From the NCBI GenBank assembly GCA_016713325.1, contig JADJPJ010000087.1:1162159-1226158 (forward strand): DNA of 64,000 nucleotides. The letters run 5' to 3'. This DNA is from Candidatus Flexifilum affinis. Lineage in GTDB: Bacteria; Chloroflexota; Anaerolineae; Aggregatilineales; Phototrophicaceae. Position 1 is the first letter of the stretch. Each line of letters opens with the position of its first letter. The notes below the pieces were generated by a model. The model was given only the letters and a program-made list of their open reading frames with translations. It did no database searches and had not been told where the DNA came from. A program made the position numbers and the translations under genes. Below are positions 1 through 8,471 of this stretch, one piece after another.

Positions 1-23
1 TGATAATGGCCAGGATTCGGCAA

Positions 24-52
24 TTGAGGTCTTTGCGAACAGCCCACATAAT
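24..52 (+). promoter_or_regulatory. Putative sigma70-type promoter
   Basis: TTGAGG (24-29) and CATAAT (47-52) are separated by 17 bp and lie upstream of the transglutaminase-like gene at 80. The match is 4/6 and 5/6 to consensus. Confidence 0.45.
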
Positions 53-79
53 TAGGCGGGTCCATTCGGGAGGGGTCTG

Positions 80-814
80 ATGCGCTATCTGATCGCAGTT
101 CTGGTCATTTTCCTCATGCCCTCGGCGCAGCAGCCGATGAGTCAGCAGACGTCCGTTCAGCCGCCCGCCCACGAGCTGGTGTTCGAACACCAGCCAGGAC
201 CAGACATGCCGACGCTGCAAGAATTGGCCGGCGGGCTCACCTCCGACGACGAAGTTCTGGCGCGCGTGGTGGAGTATTACGAACAGAACCACGAGCGGTT
301 GGCCATCCTGTGGCGCGAGGACCATCCCGCCCGCCTCGCCGGAATTTTCGCCATGTACATCAGTCACATCAGCCTGCCGTACGGGGAAACGACGTTTCCA
401 GCTTCCATTGTCGAGTTCATACAGCAGGAGTTCGCCCACTGCGGAACATACGTCCTGCCTCAGTCACGCATCGCCACGGCCCTGGGCCTGACGTATCGCA
501 CCATCGAATTTGTCGCCGAACACGCCTGGGTCGAGGTCTGGGTCGACGATCACTGGGAGTTGTTTGACGCCACGACAAATACCTGGATCAACCGCACGGG
601 TCTCTATTTGCTCGCCAGGGCGCCGCGCGAGTACCGCTACTTCTACACGCCGCTTCTCGATATCAATCGGCCGGATGCACGCAGCCACATGGCGCTGGGC
701 TATGATATGCAGCGCCTTCGCACCCGAATGCCGCTCATGGGAATCAGCTATTTTCCGCCCGGCGAACAGATCGTCACCGATGCCTTCGGTCCGGAAGCCG
801 GCGAGACCCCCTGA
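80..814 (+). CDS. Exported transglutaminase-like protein
   Basis: 244 aa. The N-terminus (about residues 1-18) is a hydrophobic signal peptide. The core has the papain-like transglutaminase triad in the expected order: Cys121 in HCGTYV, His148 in EHAWVEVW and Asp163 in LFDATTN. Proteins of this superfamily act as proteases, amidases or cross-linking enzymes outside the cytoplasm; the substrate cannot be told here. The ATG at 80 is preceded by a GGAGGGG ribosome site about 4 nt upstream. It stands alone, convergent with the oxidoreductase at 878. The family call is good, the function is open. Confidence 0.72.
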   Translation: MRYLIAVLVIFLMPSAQQPMSQQTSVQPPAHELVFEHQPGPDMPTLQELAGGLTSDDEVLARVVEYYEQNHERLAILWREDHPARLAGIFAMYISHISLPYGETTFPASIVEFIQQEFAHCGTYVLPQSRIATALGLTYRTIEFVAEHAWVEVWVDDHWELFDATTNTWINRTGLYLLARAPREYRYFYTPLLDINRPDARSHMALGYDMQRLRTRMPLMGISYFPPGEQIVTDAFGPEAGETP

Positions 815-877
815 GCGAATTGGGCTGAGGGGATTCGTCAGCGCCGATCAGGGCGTGCCGCCGGCGCGCCTGTCTGC

Positions 878-1900
878 TCAGTCCAGGAAGATCTCACAAC
901 CCTCGCGCGCCGAGTGATAGATCGCCACCACCAGTTCCAGGGACCGGCGGGCTTCGCGACCGTGTGTGGACGGGGTGCGCCCCTGTTCGACGGCATCGAG
1001 CATCTCGGCGATCTGCTCGCGATGACTGAACCCGTAGACCGTTGGCGGGTCGACCGCCTCGCGCATGAGGATCTCGCGCTCCTGTTCCAGCATGCCCTCG
1101 ACCTTCCAGAAGACCTTCCGGTTGAGCGCCGTTCCGCCCACCTTCACCGACCCGTGCTGACCAAACAGCGCCACCGAGCCTTCGAGGTTCTCCGGGTACG
1201 TGACGGTTGAACCTTCGATGGTCGCCACCGCGCCATTTTCAAAGCGAACGACGGCAACGCCGACGTCTTCGGCTTCCATCTGGTGGGCCATCGTCCCGGT
1301 GTAGGCGAACACGCTCTTTGGCCTCCCCATCAGCCAGACCAGCGCGTCGATGTGGTGGATCGACTGGTTCATCAGCGCCCCCCCATCCATGGCCAGCGTG
1401 CCGTGCCAGCCATCCTCGTAGTACGACTGCGGACGATACCAGCGCACGGTGGCGCTCCCCAGATACAGGCGGCCCAGAGCCCCCGAGTCGACCAGCGCGC
1501 GCAGATCGCGCATCGGCGGATTGAAGCGATTCTGCAACACCACGCCTAACACCACGCCCGATCGCTCGCAGGTTTCGATTAGCGAGTCGGCATCCTCCAG
1601 CGTTAAGGCGATCGGCTTCTCGACCAGTACATGCTTGCCTGCACGCGCAGCGTCACGGCCAATCTGAGCGTGGAGGCCGGAGGGCACACAGATCGAGACG
1701 AGGTCAACATCTTTGCGCGCCAACACCTCGTGATAGTCGGTCATGAAGGACGCGCCAAACTCTTCCGCCACATGGCGAGCGCGCGATTCGACCACATCAC
1801 AGGCGGCCACCACGTTCACCGTGCGTTCCCGCTGCAAGTCGCGTAGCGCCTGGCTGTGACGCAGGGAGATCCGCCCGCAGCCAATGATTGCAATGTTCAT
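878..1900 (-). CDS. Gfo/Idh/MocA-family NAD(P)-dependent oxidoreductase
   Basis: 340 aa, the usual family length. The N-terminal Rossmann fold begins with IIGCGRISLRH (residues 5-15); the conserved EKP lies at 94-96. The C-terminal half has the catalytic-type segment NQSIHHIDALVWLMG (about 178-192). That segment, with the preceding GGALM, resembles WlbA/WbpB enzymes that oxidise the 3-position of UDP-GlcNAc-uronate for envelope sugars. This would suit the glycosyltransferases elsewhere in the window, but substrate assignment is inference. The ATG at 1900 has a GAGGTC ribosome site about 6 nt upstream. The 248 bp to the divergent gene at 2149 contain no ORF I trust. Confidence 0.85.
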   Translation of the reverse strand: MNIAIIGCGRISLRHSQALRDLQRERTVNVVAACDVVESRARHVAEEFGASFMTDYHEVLARKDVDLVSICVPSGLHAQIGRDAARAGKHVLVEKPIALTLEDADSLIETCERSGVVLGVVLQNRFNPPMRDLRALVDSGALGRLYLGSATVRWYRPQSYYEDGWHGTLAMDGGALMNQSIHHIDALVWLMGRPKSVFAYTGTMAHQMEAEDVGVAVVRFENGAVATIEGSTVTYPENLEGSVALFGQHGSVKVGGTALNRKVFWKVEGMLEQEREILMREAVDPPTVYGFSHREQIAEMLDAVEQGRTPSTHGREARRSLELVVAIYHSAREGCEIFLD

Positions 1901-2148
1901 AGAGTCGACCTCGGTTTGAGTTCAGGGGAGTCACGCCGCCGGCTCTGCGCCGCACGTCGGCACGATGTCGACACCCTCCCCTCGGGATGCGCCCCCCTAG
2001 ATTACCACGAAGTTGGCACAGTGTACCGACGAAAGTGTGTGACGCGAGGTGAGGACTTGCCATTCGAAACCATGTACGGAGTGGCAGTGTTCTGACAGAC
2101 AGCAGGTTTGTCAAATCGGTGGATCATCCGTCGAAGAAGGTACCGGCC

Positions 2149-3273
2149 ATGGCTGACCCTAATCGTCCGACACAGAATCGCATCATCGTCCTGGATGTGC
2201 TGCGCGGCTTCGCCCTCTTTGGAGTCCTGCTCGTCAACATGCTCGACTTCAGCGGCTCCGGCCTGCGCGCAGGCACCCTTGGCACACGCGGCAGCCCGGT
2301 TGATCAGGTGGTCGATCTGGGCATCGTCGTGCTGGCGATGACCAAGTTCTATCTTCTCTTCAGCTTCCTGTTTGGAGTCGGTTTCGCCGTGCAGATGCGC
2401 CGCGTCGAAGGCAGCGGACGGCACTTCGTCGGCTTATACCTGCGCCGGTTGGTGGTACTGCTAGTCATCGGCATGGCACACGCCATTCTGGTGTGGGATG
2501 GCGATATTCTGCGTCTCTACGCCATCGCCGGCCTAATGCTGCTCCTCCTGCGGCGAGCGCCCACTCGACTTCTCCTGGGGCTGGCGCTGGCAATCGGCAT
2601 GGTGGGGCTTGTCGGCTTCGGCGCAGCCAGCAACTTGCAGCAAATTAGCGTCGGCATGACGACGGCCGGCCTTCCGTATTACACCGGAGACAGTTACGTC
2701 GCCCTGGTGCAGTATCGAGTCGCCCAGCAGAAGCCGATGGTCGATATTCAGATCCCTATGGTCCTGGTCATGTTCCTGCTTGGTCTGGTCGTCGGCCGCG
2801 AGGGTCTGTTGGAGCAACCGGATCGCTACCGTCCGTTCCTGCGGCGATGGTGGAAAGTCGCACTGCCGGTTGGGCTTGTCGGCAGCGCGCTGCTGGTGGC
2901 AGGTTACGCGGTAAACAGCGCCTGGCTGGTCAGCATCGCCGTCCACATCGGGGCTCCAGCTTTGAGCTTTGCCTACGTTGCCGCGGTACTGCTCAACGCC
3001 GAGCGACTGCGATGGCTCGCCCCGGTAGGTCAGATGGCGCTGTCGAACTATCTGACCCAGTCTCTGGTCTGCACCACGCTGTTTTATGGCTATGGCTTCG
3101 GACTATACGATCGGGTATCCCCTGCCCTGACGCTTACCCTCGTCCTGCTGCTCTTCGGCGCGCAGATGCTGGTGAGTGCCTGGTGGATGCGGCGCTTCCG
3201 CTTCGGGCTGATGGAATGGCTCTGGCGGTCGCTGACCTACTGGCGGATCCAACCGCTGCTACGCACTGCCTGA
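2149..3273 (+). CDS. DUF418-family (YeiB-like) polytopic membrane protein
   Basis: 374 aa. The start RIIVLDVLRGFALFGVLLVNM (split here by the family signature LDVLRGFA) is diagnostic of DUF418/YeiB proteins. About eight to ten hydrophobic helices follow, with the DUF418 C-terminal segment including QMALSNYLTQS and ending in a basic tail. The in-frame GTG at 2119 is possible, but the ATG at 2149 is preferred: GAAGAAGG sits 8 nt upstream, and the family consensus starts just after it. DUF418 proteins are inner-membrane proteins of unknown, possibly transport-related, function. Single gene between two divergent or convergent neighbours. Confidence 0.8.
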   Translation: MADPNRPTQNRIIVLDVLRGFALFGVLLVNMLDFSGSGLRAGTLGTRGSPVDQVVDLGIVVLAMTKFYLLFSFLFGVGFAVQMRRVEGSGRHFVGLYLRRLVVLLVIGMAHAILVWDGDILRLYAIAGLMLLLLRRAPTRLLLGLALAIGMVGLVGFGAASNLQQISVGMTTAGLPYYTGDSYVALVQYRVAQQKPMVDIQIPMVLVMFLLGLVVGREGLLEQPDRYRPFLRRWWKVALPVGLVGSALLVAGYAVNSAWLVSIAVHIGAPALSFAYVAAVLLNAERLRWLAPVGQMALSNYLTQSLVCTTLFYGYGFGLYDRVSPALTLTLVLLLFGAQMLVSAWWMRRFRFGLMEWLWRSLTYWRIQPLLRTA

Positions 3274-3284
3274 GCTCGGCGGTT

Positions 3285-3791
3285 TTAGCGTAGATTTGCC
3301 TCCAGCAAACGTTCGACGATGACCACATCCCGCCAGATGCCATCGAGCCTCCCATGCTTCTCGTAGATGCCGACCTCGCGAAAGCCGTACTTACGGCACA
3401 TCGAGCGCGAGGCGGCATTCTCAATGAAGATGCGCGACACCAGCTTCCAGAAGCCGGCCGCTTCGCAGGCCGGAATGAAGGCCTCCATAAGACGACCGCC
3501 GACGCCCTGCCCCTGATGGGCGCCATCGATGTACACAGAGAATTCGGCGATACCGGCTTAGCAGTCACGTGGGAGGTAGTTCGAGGCCGAGATCCATCCG
3601 ACGACCTGACCTTCAAGCTCAGCGACCAGATGGGGATGCGGTCCGCCATCGCCCCAGGCGGCGATGTCTTCAGCCGTGCGCAGGCGGGTCTCAAAGGTGG
3701 ACGTGCGAGCCACAATTCCCTGGTTGTAGATTGCGGCGATCGCCGGGACATCGGCGAGAGCGGCGGCGCGGACGATCACAGCGGATGGCAT
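3285..3791 (-). pseudogene. GNAT acetyltransferase (phosphinothricin-acetyltransferase-like) with in-frame stop
   Basis: Reading from ATG 3791 (TAGGAG ribosome site) gives MPSAVIVRAAALADV..., a typical PAT-type GNAT N-terminus. A TAA at 3560-3558 then interrupts WISASNYLPRDC, and the same frame resumes at once with AGIAEFSVYIDGAHQGQGVGGRLM, containing the acetyl-CoA-binding Q-x-x-G-x-G/A loop. Removing the stop gives one uninterrupted protein of about 168 aa, the normal family length. One base would restore it (TAC or TAT in place of TAA). It follows the MFS gene by 10 bp on the same strand. Either a recent nonsense mutation or a base-call error; everything downstream of the stop is still well conserved. 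Confidence 0.75.
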
Positions 3792-3801
3792 GTTGTCGCT
3801 C

Positions 3802-5064
3802 CTAAGCGGCGTTCGCAGGCGAAACAGCAGGTGCAGAGGTTCGGACGATCTCGCGCCGGGCCAGCAGCGCGACGCCGGTCGAGGCCGTGCCGAACGCGAC
3901 GACAACCCAAACGACCGGCTGGTAGCTGCACGTACCATCATAGATCAGGCTGGCCATCAGGGGGGCCGTCGTGCTGGCGGCCGTCAGGAAAATCGTCATG
4001 ATGCTGGCGATACGTCCGAAGTTTGCCGCGCCGTACAGATTGGCGAGAATGGCCGGCCTTGCCAACGTGCCGGCACCCTGCGCCGCGCCAAAGAGGAGGA
4101 TGAAGACACCGAATACGAAAGCGGAGTTGCCGGCCAGAAGCAGCGCCAGCGAAAAGGTCTGCAACCCAAAGATAGCGACCATCAGTGTCCGCATGGAGAG
4201 GCGCCTCTCCAGCGGCGCAAACAGGACACGCCCGCCCACCTGCATCAGACCGATTGCGCCAGTGGCAACGGCGGCGGTGCTGGAGTCAAAGCCGGCGCCG
4301 ATCATGTACGGGATAAAGTGCACGCGCAGGGCCGAGCCTGCCAGGTAGTGCAGGGAGAAGGTGAGGGTCAGCAGCCAGAAGGTGCGCGCCCGAACCGCCT
4401 CCCGGAACGGGCGTGCCTTGCAGCGCCGAGCGCGGGACGCCGGGCTGCTGGACGGCGCCATCGGGCAGCAGGCCCATATCTTCCGGCCGACGACGCAGGA
4501 CAAGCAGATGCAGCGGGATGGTCACAACTCCGAGGAATAACCCGAGGATCAGCACGGCCATGCGCCACCCGAAGGCATTCAGCAGCGCATCCGAAAGCGG
4601 CAAAAAGATCGTGCTGGCCAACCCTGCGGCAAGGGTGATCACCACCAGCGCGGTGCTGCGCCGCGCGTGGAACCAGTGGGCCACCACCGCGAAAGCCGGA
4701 TCGTAAAGCACCGCCGCCCCGCAGATGCCCAGGCCAATCCAGAGAGCGTAGAAGGCCGGGAGGGTCGACACCGTCGACCAGGCGATCACCAGAAGCGTGG
4801 CACAGACTGATCCCAGAGTCATGAGGTGGCGTGCGCCGTGCCGGTCTATCCAGGCGCCCACGGGAAAGGCCATGCCTCCAGTGACCAGGAGCATCAACGA
4901 GAAGCCCCGGTAAGCTCGGCGCGCGACCAGCCAAGTTCCGTTTCCATCGGGGTCAGGAAGACGGAGAAAGCGTAGTAGAGAATTCCCCAAGAGATGGTCT
5001 CGGTCAGCGCCAGAGTGAGGGCGATATACCAGCCATAGTAGGGCCTGGTCCGCTCAGCAGACAT
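3802..5064 (-). pseudogene. MFS transporter, reading frame broken at two sites
   Basis: Starting at ATG 5064 (MSAERTRPYYGWYIALTLAL) the protein reads as a 12-helix major-facilitator transporter of the oxalate/formate or monocarboxylate type. The frame is lost near 4902, where AFSLMLL needs TTTC but only TTC is present. It is lost again near 4415, where CAAGGCAC needs one G fewer. The middle part holds the MFS loop signature GAWIDRHGARHLM, and the C-terminal part ends ...PAVSPANAA. The restored protein would be about 420 aa, a normal length. Both lesions are single-base changes in short runs, so sequencing error is likely. The substrate is not predictable. Confidence 0.72.
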
Positions 5065-5293
5065 GTGCACCAGCCCGAGCCATATTCAGAGTCCGTCTGT
5101 CTGTGTGAGAAAAGTCTCTGGATTGTCCCGGTGTTGCGCAGGTGCTGTCAAGTTCCACTGGCTTGCTGCGGACTGCGACCCTTTTGTTCGCACGCCAAAC
5201 GAGTGTGTTCGAATGGTGTGCGAGGCGCAATATCAGAGGCAGCCGGCGGCTGCTATTCAGCCACCGGCTATCGGGGAGCGCTCTACCTGGACT

Positions 5294-5668
5294 TCAGGAA
5301 GTGCGCTGCGCAATCAAGAATTGGTTGCCGTCCAGGTCGCTGAACGAGGCCTGAATGCCACCCCAGGGCTGCGCCGTCGGCTCCTGGCTGAAGACGACGC
5401 CGCGTGACTTCATCGTCTGGTAGAAGGCATGCACGTCGTCGGTGTTGAGGATGAATCCGGTGAATCCGCCGAGCGTCTGCGCCGGGTCCGCCGGCCGCGC
5501 CAGGCTGATGGAAGTCTGCGCACCGTCGGGCGCGACTTCGACCCATCGGTAACCCGGTCCCAGCGGCATGTCGACGCACTTGCTCATGCCGAGGATACTG
5601 GTGTAGAAGTCAAGCGCTTTGTCCTGGTCACTGACATAGACGGTCGCGACCTGAATGTGCGTGATCAT
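5294..5668 (-). CDS. VOC (glyoxalase/bleomycin-resistance) superfamily protein
   Basis: 124 aa. Two beta-alpha-beta-beta-beta modules: the first begins ITHIQVATVYVSDQDKALDFY, the second has GFTGFILNTDDVHAFYQTMKSRGV and ends FSDLDGNQFLIAQ. This DxDGN-x4 ending is typical of the family. Candidate metal ligands are the His in the first strand and the Glu-equivalent positions, but they are not clear enough to name a substrate. Ribosome site AAAGGAGAG lies ahead of ATG 5668. It sits downstream of the ArsR-SRPBCC pair on the same strand with an 88-bp gap. The 229 bp on its other side (5065-5293) contain nothing I recognise. Confidence 0.82.
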   Translation of the reverse strand: MITHIQVATVYVSDQDKALDFYTSILGMSKCVDMPLGPGYRWVEVAPDGAQTSISLARPADPAQTLGGFTGFILNTDDVHAFYQTMKSRGVVFSQEPTAQPWGGIQASFSDLDGNQFLIAQRTS

Positions 5669-5756
5669 GCCTCACACTCTCCTTTGCGTGATTCTGCTGA
5701 TGCTCTTCAATTGTGGAACAGAACGATGTGGAACAGGACGAAATGAGAATGAACGA

Positions 5757-6197
5757 CTACTCGGGCGGGGACTCGCCTGCAAGGTCGAGACCGTCCAAAA
5801 CGCCTGCAAGCCGTTGAAGCTGTGTCAGCCAGCCACCGCTGAGGATGTCGGCCACTGCGACGTCGGTAAGTCCGGTGAAACCGGTGTGTTCGAGCCTGAC
5901 GTGGGTGCCCTCCGCCACCGGTGTCAGCGTCCAGGTGACGAGGGTTGTGTGTTCCATGTAGCCGCCAATGAACGTGTACACCAACCGGCGCGGCGGATCG
6001 ACTTCCGTCACTTCGCAGTAGAGGATGCCGTCATAGTTTGGCCCTGGATCAGTGCGGAAGCGAAATTTGTGGCCGACCACAGGAGCGAAGTCGTTGTCGG
6101 CAAACCACTTCGCGACTGCCCTGGAGTCGGTTAGCGCCTGCCAGACTCGCTCCGGCGGATGCGGGTAGACTCTGTCAAAGGAGAGATCGCGGCGCAT
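5757..6197 (-). CDS. SRPBCC/AHSA1-family protein
   Basis: 146 aa. DLSFDRVYPHPPERVWQALTDSRAVAKWF is the classic opening of the START-like/AHSA1 (Aha1 homology) fold; the C-terminal helix GWLTQLQRLAGVLDGL closes the hydrophobic cavity. In bacteria these small proteins very often follow an ArsR regulator, as here: the ArsR stop is 9 nt upstream and a strong GGGAGGAG ribosome site sits in that gap. The pair is surely one transcript. The ligand is unknown; the family binds hydrophobic molecules or acts as a small-molecule chaperone. Confidence 0.85.
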   Translation of the reverse strand: MRRDLSFDRVYPHPPERVWQALTDSRAVAKWFADNDFAPVVGHKFRFRTDPGPNYDGILYCEVTEVDPPRRLVYTFIGGYMEHTTLVTWTLTPVAEGTHVRLEHTGFTGLTDVAVADILSGGWLTQLQRLAGVLDGLDLAGESPPE

Positions 6198-6206
6198 TGC
6201 TCCTCC

Positions 6207-6566
6207 CTAAGATGGCGTTGATGGCGTCGAGTCGTCGTCCGCGTCCAGCAAGTCGAGAAATTCGCCGAGCGCATCCAGTTTTTCCGTCCAGAAAGCCTCG
6301 TATTTCTTGAGCCATTCTGCCACCTGATTGAGATTGTCCGGGCGCAGCCTGTAGACCTGCTCGCGACCATGACGTTCGCGCACGACCAGTTCGCTGTCCA
6401 GCAGGATCTTGAGATGCTGGCTGATCGCCGAGCGCGAAATATCAAAGGGCGCGGCAATGTCGTTCACGCGGATCTCGCCTCTGGCCAACCGGTCGAGGAT
6501 CTGCCGGCGAACCGGGTGCGCGATCGCAGTGAACACGTCTGCGTCCGCCTGTCCTGTATGCTTCAC
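6207..6566 (-). CDS. ArsR-family winged-helix regulator
   Basis: 119 aa. DVFTAIAHPVRRQILDRLARGEI followed by the recognition helix ISRSAISQHLKILLDSELV is the ArsR winged helix, and the wing reads RERHGREQVYRL. No Cys or His cluster is present, so it is not a metal sensor of the classic type. It belongs with the non-metal ArsR proteins that control an adjacent SRPBCC gene. Its promoter and two matching operators lie immediately upstream (6583-6636), which points to autoregulation. First gene of a two-gene operon. Confidence 0.88.
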   Translation of the reverse strand: MKHTGQADADVFTAIAHPVRRQILDRLARGEIRVNDIAAPFDISRSAISQHLKILLDSELVVRERHGREQVYRLRPDNLNQVAEWLKKYEAFWTEKLDALGEFLDLLDADDDSTPSTPS

Positions 6567-6582
6567 GGGTCCCGCTTCTTTG

Positions 6583-6600
6583 TGTTAGCTATAGCTTACA
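6583..6600 (-). promoter_or_regulatory. Putative ArsR operator 1
   Basis: On the minus strand TGTAAGCTATAGCTAACA. It is palindromic at 16 of 18 positions and lies right where transcription from the adjacent promoter would start. A second copy is at 6613-6630. Confidence 0.6.
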
Positions 6601-6606
6601 CATGCA

Positions 6607-6636
6607 AGTATACGTTAGGATTCGCTTACATGTCAA
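6607..6636 (-). promoter_or_regulatory. Strong sigma70-type promoter of the ArsR-SRPBCC operon
   Basis: Minus strand: a perfect TTGACA (6636-6631), an 18-bp spacer and TATACT (6612-6607). The start would fall near 6600, about 34 nt before the ArsR ATG. Confidence 0.75.
6613..6630 (-). promoter_or_regulatory. Putative ArsR operator 2, inside the promoter spacer
   Basis: Minus strand TGTAAGCGAATCCTAACG fills the whole space between -35 and -10. It shares TGTAAGC-N5-CTAAC with operator 1, exactly 30 bp away (about three helical turns). Confidence 0.55.
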
Positions 6637-6650
6637 GCCCGTGCGTGAGG

Positions 6651-6683
6651 AAAAGTCGGCCGCACGCGGGACACGCGGCCGAC
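6651..6683 (-). terminator. Rho-independent terminator of the UshA-like gene
   Basis: Minus strand: a perfect 9-bp stem GTCGGCCGC/GCGGCCGAC with an 11-nt loop, followed by TTTTCC. It starts 20 bp past the stop codon at 6703. Confidence 0.75.
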
Positions 6684-6702
6684 CTGAGCTGGAGTGACCG
6701 CG

Positions 6703-8325
6703 CTACGGCAGGGTGAGCGCGGTGATCCGCTCCTCAAGGTGCGGATCGAGCGGCGAATGCTCGCGCGCATATTCGATGAAGACATCGTCAAAGAAGATGA
6801 CCGTGTCGGCGGGGTCGATACCGCGGTCGGCGAAGACCTGATAGCCGTCACCGCCCTTACGGATGAAATCATTGGTGACGACGGTGTACAGTGCATCGGG
6901 GTCAAGCGGCCCATAGCTCTGGCCATCCGAGGACAGAATCTCGGCGCTGACGATGCGGCTGTAGACTGGCAGACTCCGATCGTAGGTGTAGCGCATGCCC
7001 GCAACCTGAGGAAAGCGGCCGGTGCCGCTGGATTCGCCGACGCGCGAGACGCCGTTCTCCAGCGCGAGTAGCAGATCGGCGCCGCGTATGTCGAAAGTGG
7101 TCAGGCGGTTGGTGAAAGGCAGGAATTCCAGTACCTCGCCGCGTTCCAGCGGGCCCGGGGTCAGACCACCGCGCATGGCACCGGCGTTGATCAGCGCAAC
7201 TTCCGCGCCCGTTCGCCAGCGCAGAGCATCAGCGACCAGATTGCCCAGCGCGCACTCGTGACTGCGGCACGTCTGCACATTGCGGGGATTGACCACCATC
7301 ACCGGCTGCGCATCCGACGTCCGAATCAGACGCTGCCGCTCGATCTCGACCTGCGTGTTCAAATCGTCAACCAGACCCGCGACATCCGGGTCGGGCGTGA
7401 TATAGCGACTCAGGAAGATGGTGTCTCCGCCCCAGGCGGTCAGAAGACCCCCCGCGTCGAAAGTGACGTCCAGGCGGCCCATATACCGAAGTTCGCCACG
7501 TTCCCCACCACCGGACTGGACGACCAGAAGGGTCGAGCCGTCCCTGCCAGCCAGCACCGTGGGATAAGGACCGTCCGCACCATCATACGTATTGCTCAGC
7601 AGCGTACGCGTGTTCCCCCCGATGATGACATCCACACCGCGAAGCGCCGGAGCGATAGCCATGTCCTGGTCATAGCCAAGATAGGACAGGACAATGACGA
7701 TCTTTACGCCATCCGCCGCCAGCCTGTCCACCTCATTCTGAATGATCTCGGCATAGTTCCCGGCGAAAATCAGCTCACGGCCCGGTGAGGAGTAGCGAGG
7801 TGTCGTGTCGGTGGTGATGCCAATCAGGCCAACGGATTGACCGCCCAATTCAAGGACAATCGAAGGCAGAAACTTGCCCGCCAGATCGTTGGAGCGCGAG
7901 GTATCGATGTTGGCCGCCAACACAGGGAAGGTGAGCGCGTCGATGAACTGCGCCAGAATAGTGTCGCCGTTATCGAACTCCGGATTGCCGACGGTCATCG
8001 CGTCATATCCCAACGCGTTCATGATCTGGGCATTGTCCTGGCCGGCATAGACACGATGGAACAGTGTCCCCGTGAAGCGACCGCCCGCATCCAGCAGCAG
8101 GGTATTCTCGACTTCCTGGCGGATCTCGCGTACGACAGTCGCCTGCCGGGCCGCGCCGCCGTCTCCCGCATTGTCGGGTAGATGGTTGGCGCGCGTATCA
8201 TTGGTGTGCATGATCGTGAGGGAAAATGCCCCCTCATCCTGGGCGTAGAGAGGAAGAGTCAAGCCTGCGAAAAGGAGTACCAGGACAAGAAGCGGTGACA
8301 GGCGGACTATGCGATGGGAACTCAT
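6703..8325 (-). CDS. UshA/5'-nucleotidase-family exported protein, predicted catalytically inactive
   Basis: 540 aa from ATG 8325, with a signal peptide (LLVLVLLFAGLTLPLYAQ). Both domains of the 5'-nucleotidase family are present: the metallophosphatase (about 36-330) and the nucleotide-binding C-terminal domain (about 360-520), with NAGAMRGGL and KGGDGYQVF well kept. The dimetal site is destroyed. The family HTNDxH is HTNDTR (R45), DAGD is DAGG (G82), GNHE is GNPE (P115), SHLG is SYLG (Y215), and GGH-x-H is GGNTR (N238, R240). Only Asp43 and Asn114 survive of the ligands, plus Asp118. The fold and substrate domain look intact, so a binding role is more likely than decay. It lies 146 bp downstream of the kinase-FGE gene on the same strand. 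Confidence 0.85.
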   Translation of the reverse strand: MSSHRIVRLSPLLVLVLLFAGLTLPLYAQDEGAFSLTIMHTNDTRANHLPDNAGDGGAARQATVVREIRQEVENTLLLDAGGRFTGTLFHRVYAGQDNAQIMNALGYDAMTVGNPEFDNGDTILAQFIDALTFPVLAANIDTSRSNDLAGKFLPSIVLELGGQSVGLIGITTDTTPRYSSPGRELIFAGNYAEIIQNEVDRLAADGVKIVIVLSYLGYDQDMAIAPALRGVDVIIGGNTRTLLSNTYDGADGPYPTVLAGRDGSTLLVVQSGGGERGELRYMGRLDVTFDAGGLLTAWGGDTIFLSRYITPDPDVAGLVDDLNTQVEIERQRLIRTSDAQPVMVVNPRNVQTCRSHECALGNLVADALRWRTGAEVALINAGAMRGGLTPGPLERGEVLEFLPFTNRLTTFDIRGADLLLALENGVSRVGESSGTGRFPQVAGMRYTYDRSLPVYSRIVSAEILSSDGQSYGPLDPDALYTVVTNDFIRKGGDGYQVFADRGIDPADTVIFFDDVFIEYAREHSPLDPHLEERITALTLP

Positions 8326-8471
8326 CTTGACCTGCCTTATAAGTGCGCTCAGAAAAACAGACCCGTCCTTACAATGCACAAGGGTAACCCAGGCATGAGG
8401 CATGGAACATAGAGATTTTGTTAAGTTTTGACGAATTCCGCAGTACTCTCCCGTTGCTCACGCGTCATGCG

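Noticed and set aside
2119..2148. Earlier GTG start for the DUF418 protein
   Set aside because: The ATG at 2149 has a good ribosome site and family-typical N-terminus.
5065..5293. Possible gene or promoter in the 229-bp gap
   Set aside because: Only overlapping short frames and one TTGACA without a -10 partner; nothing I can support.
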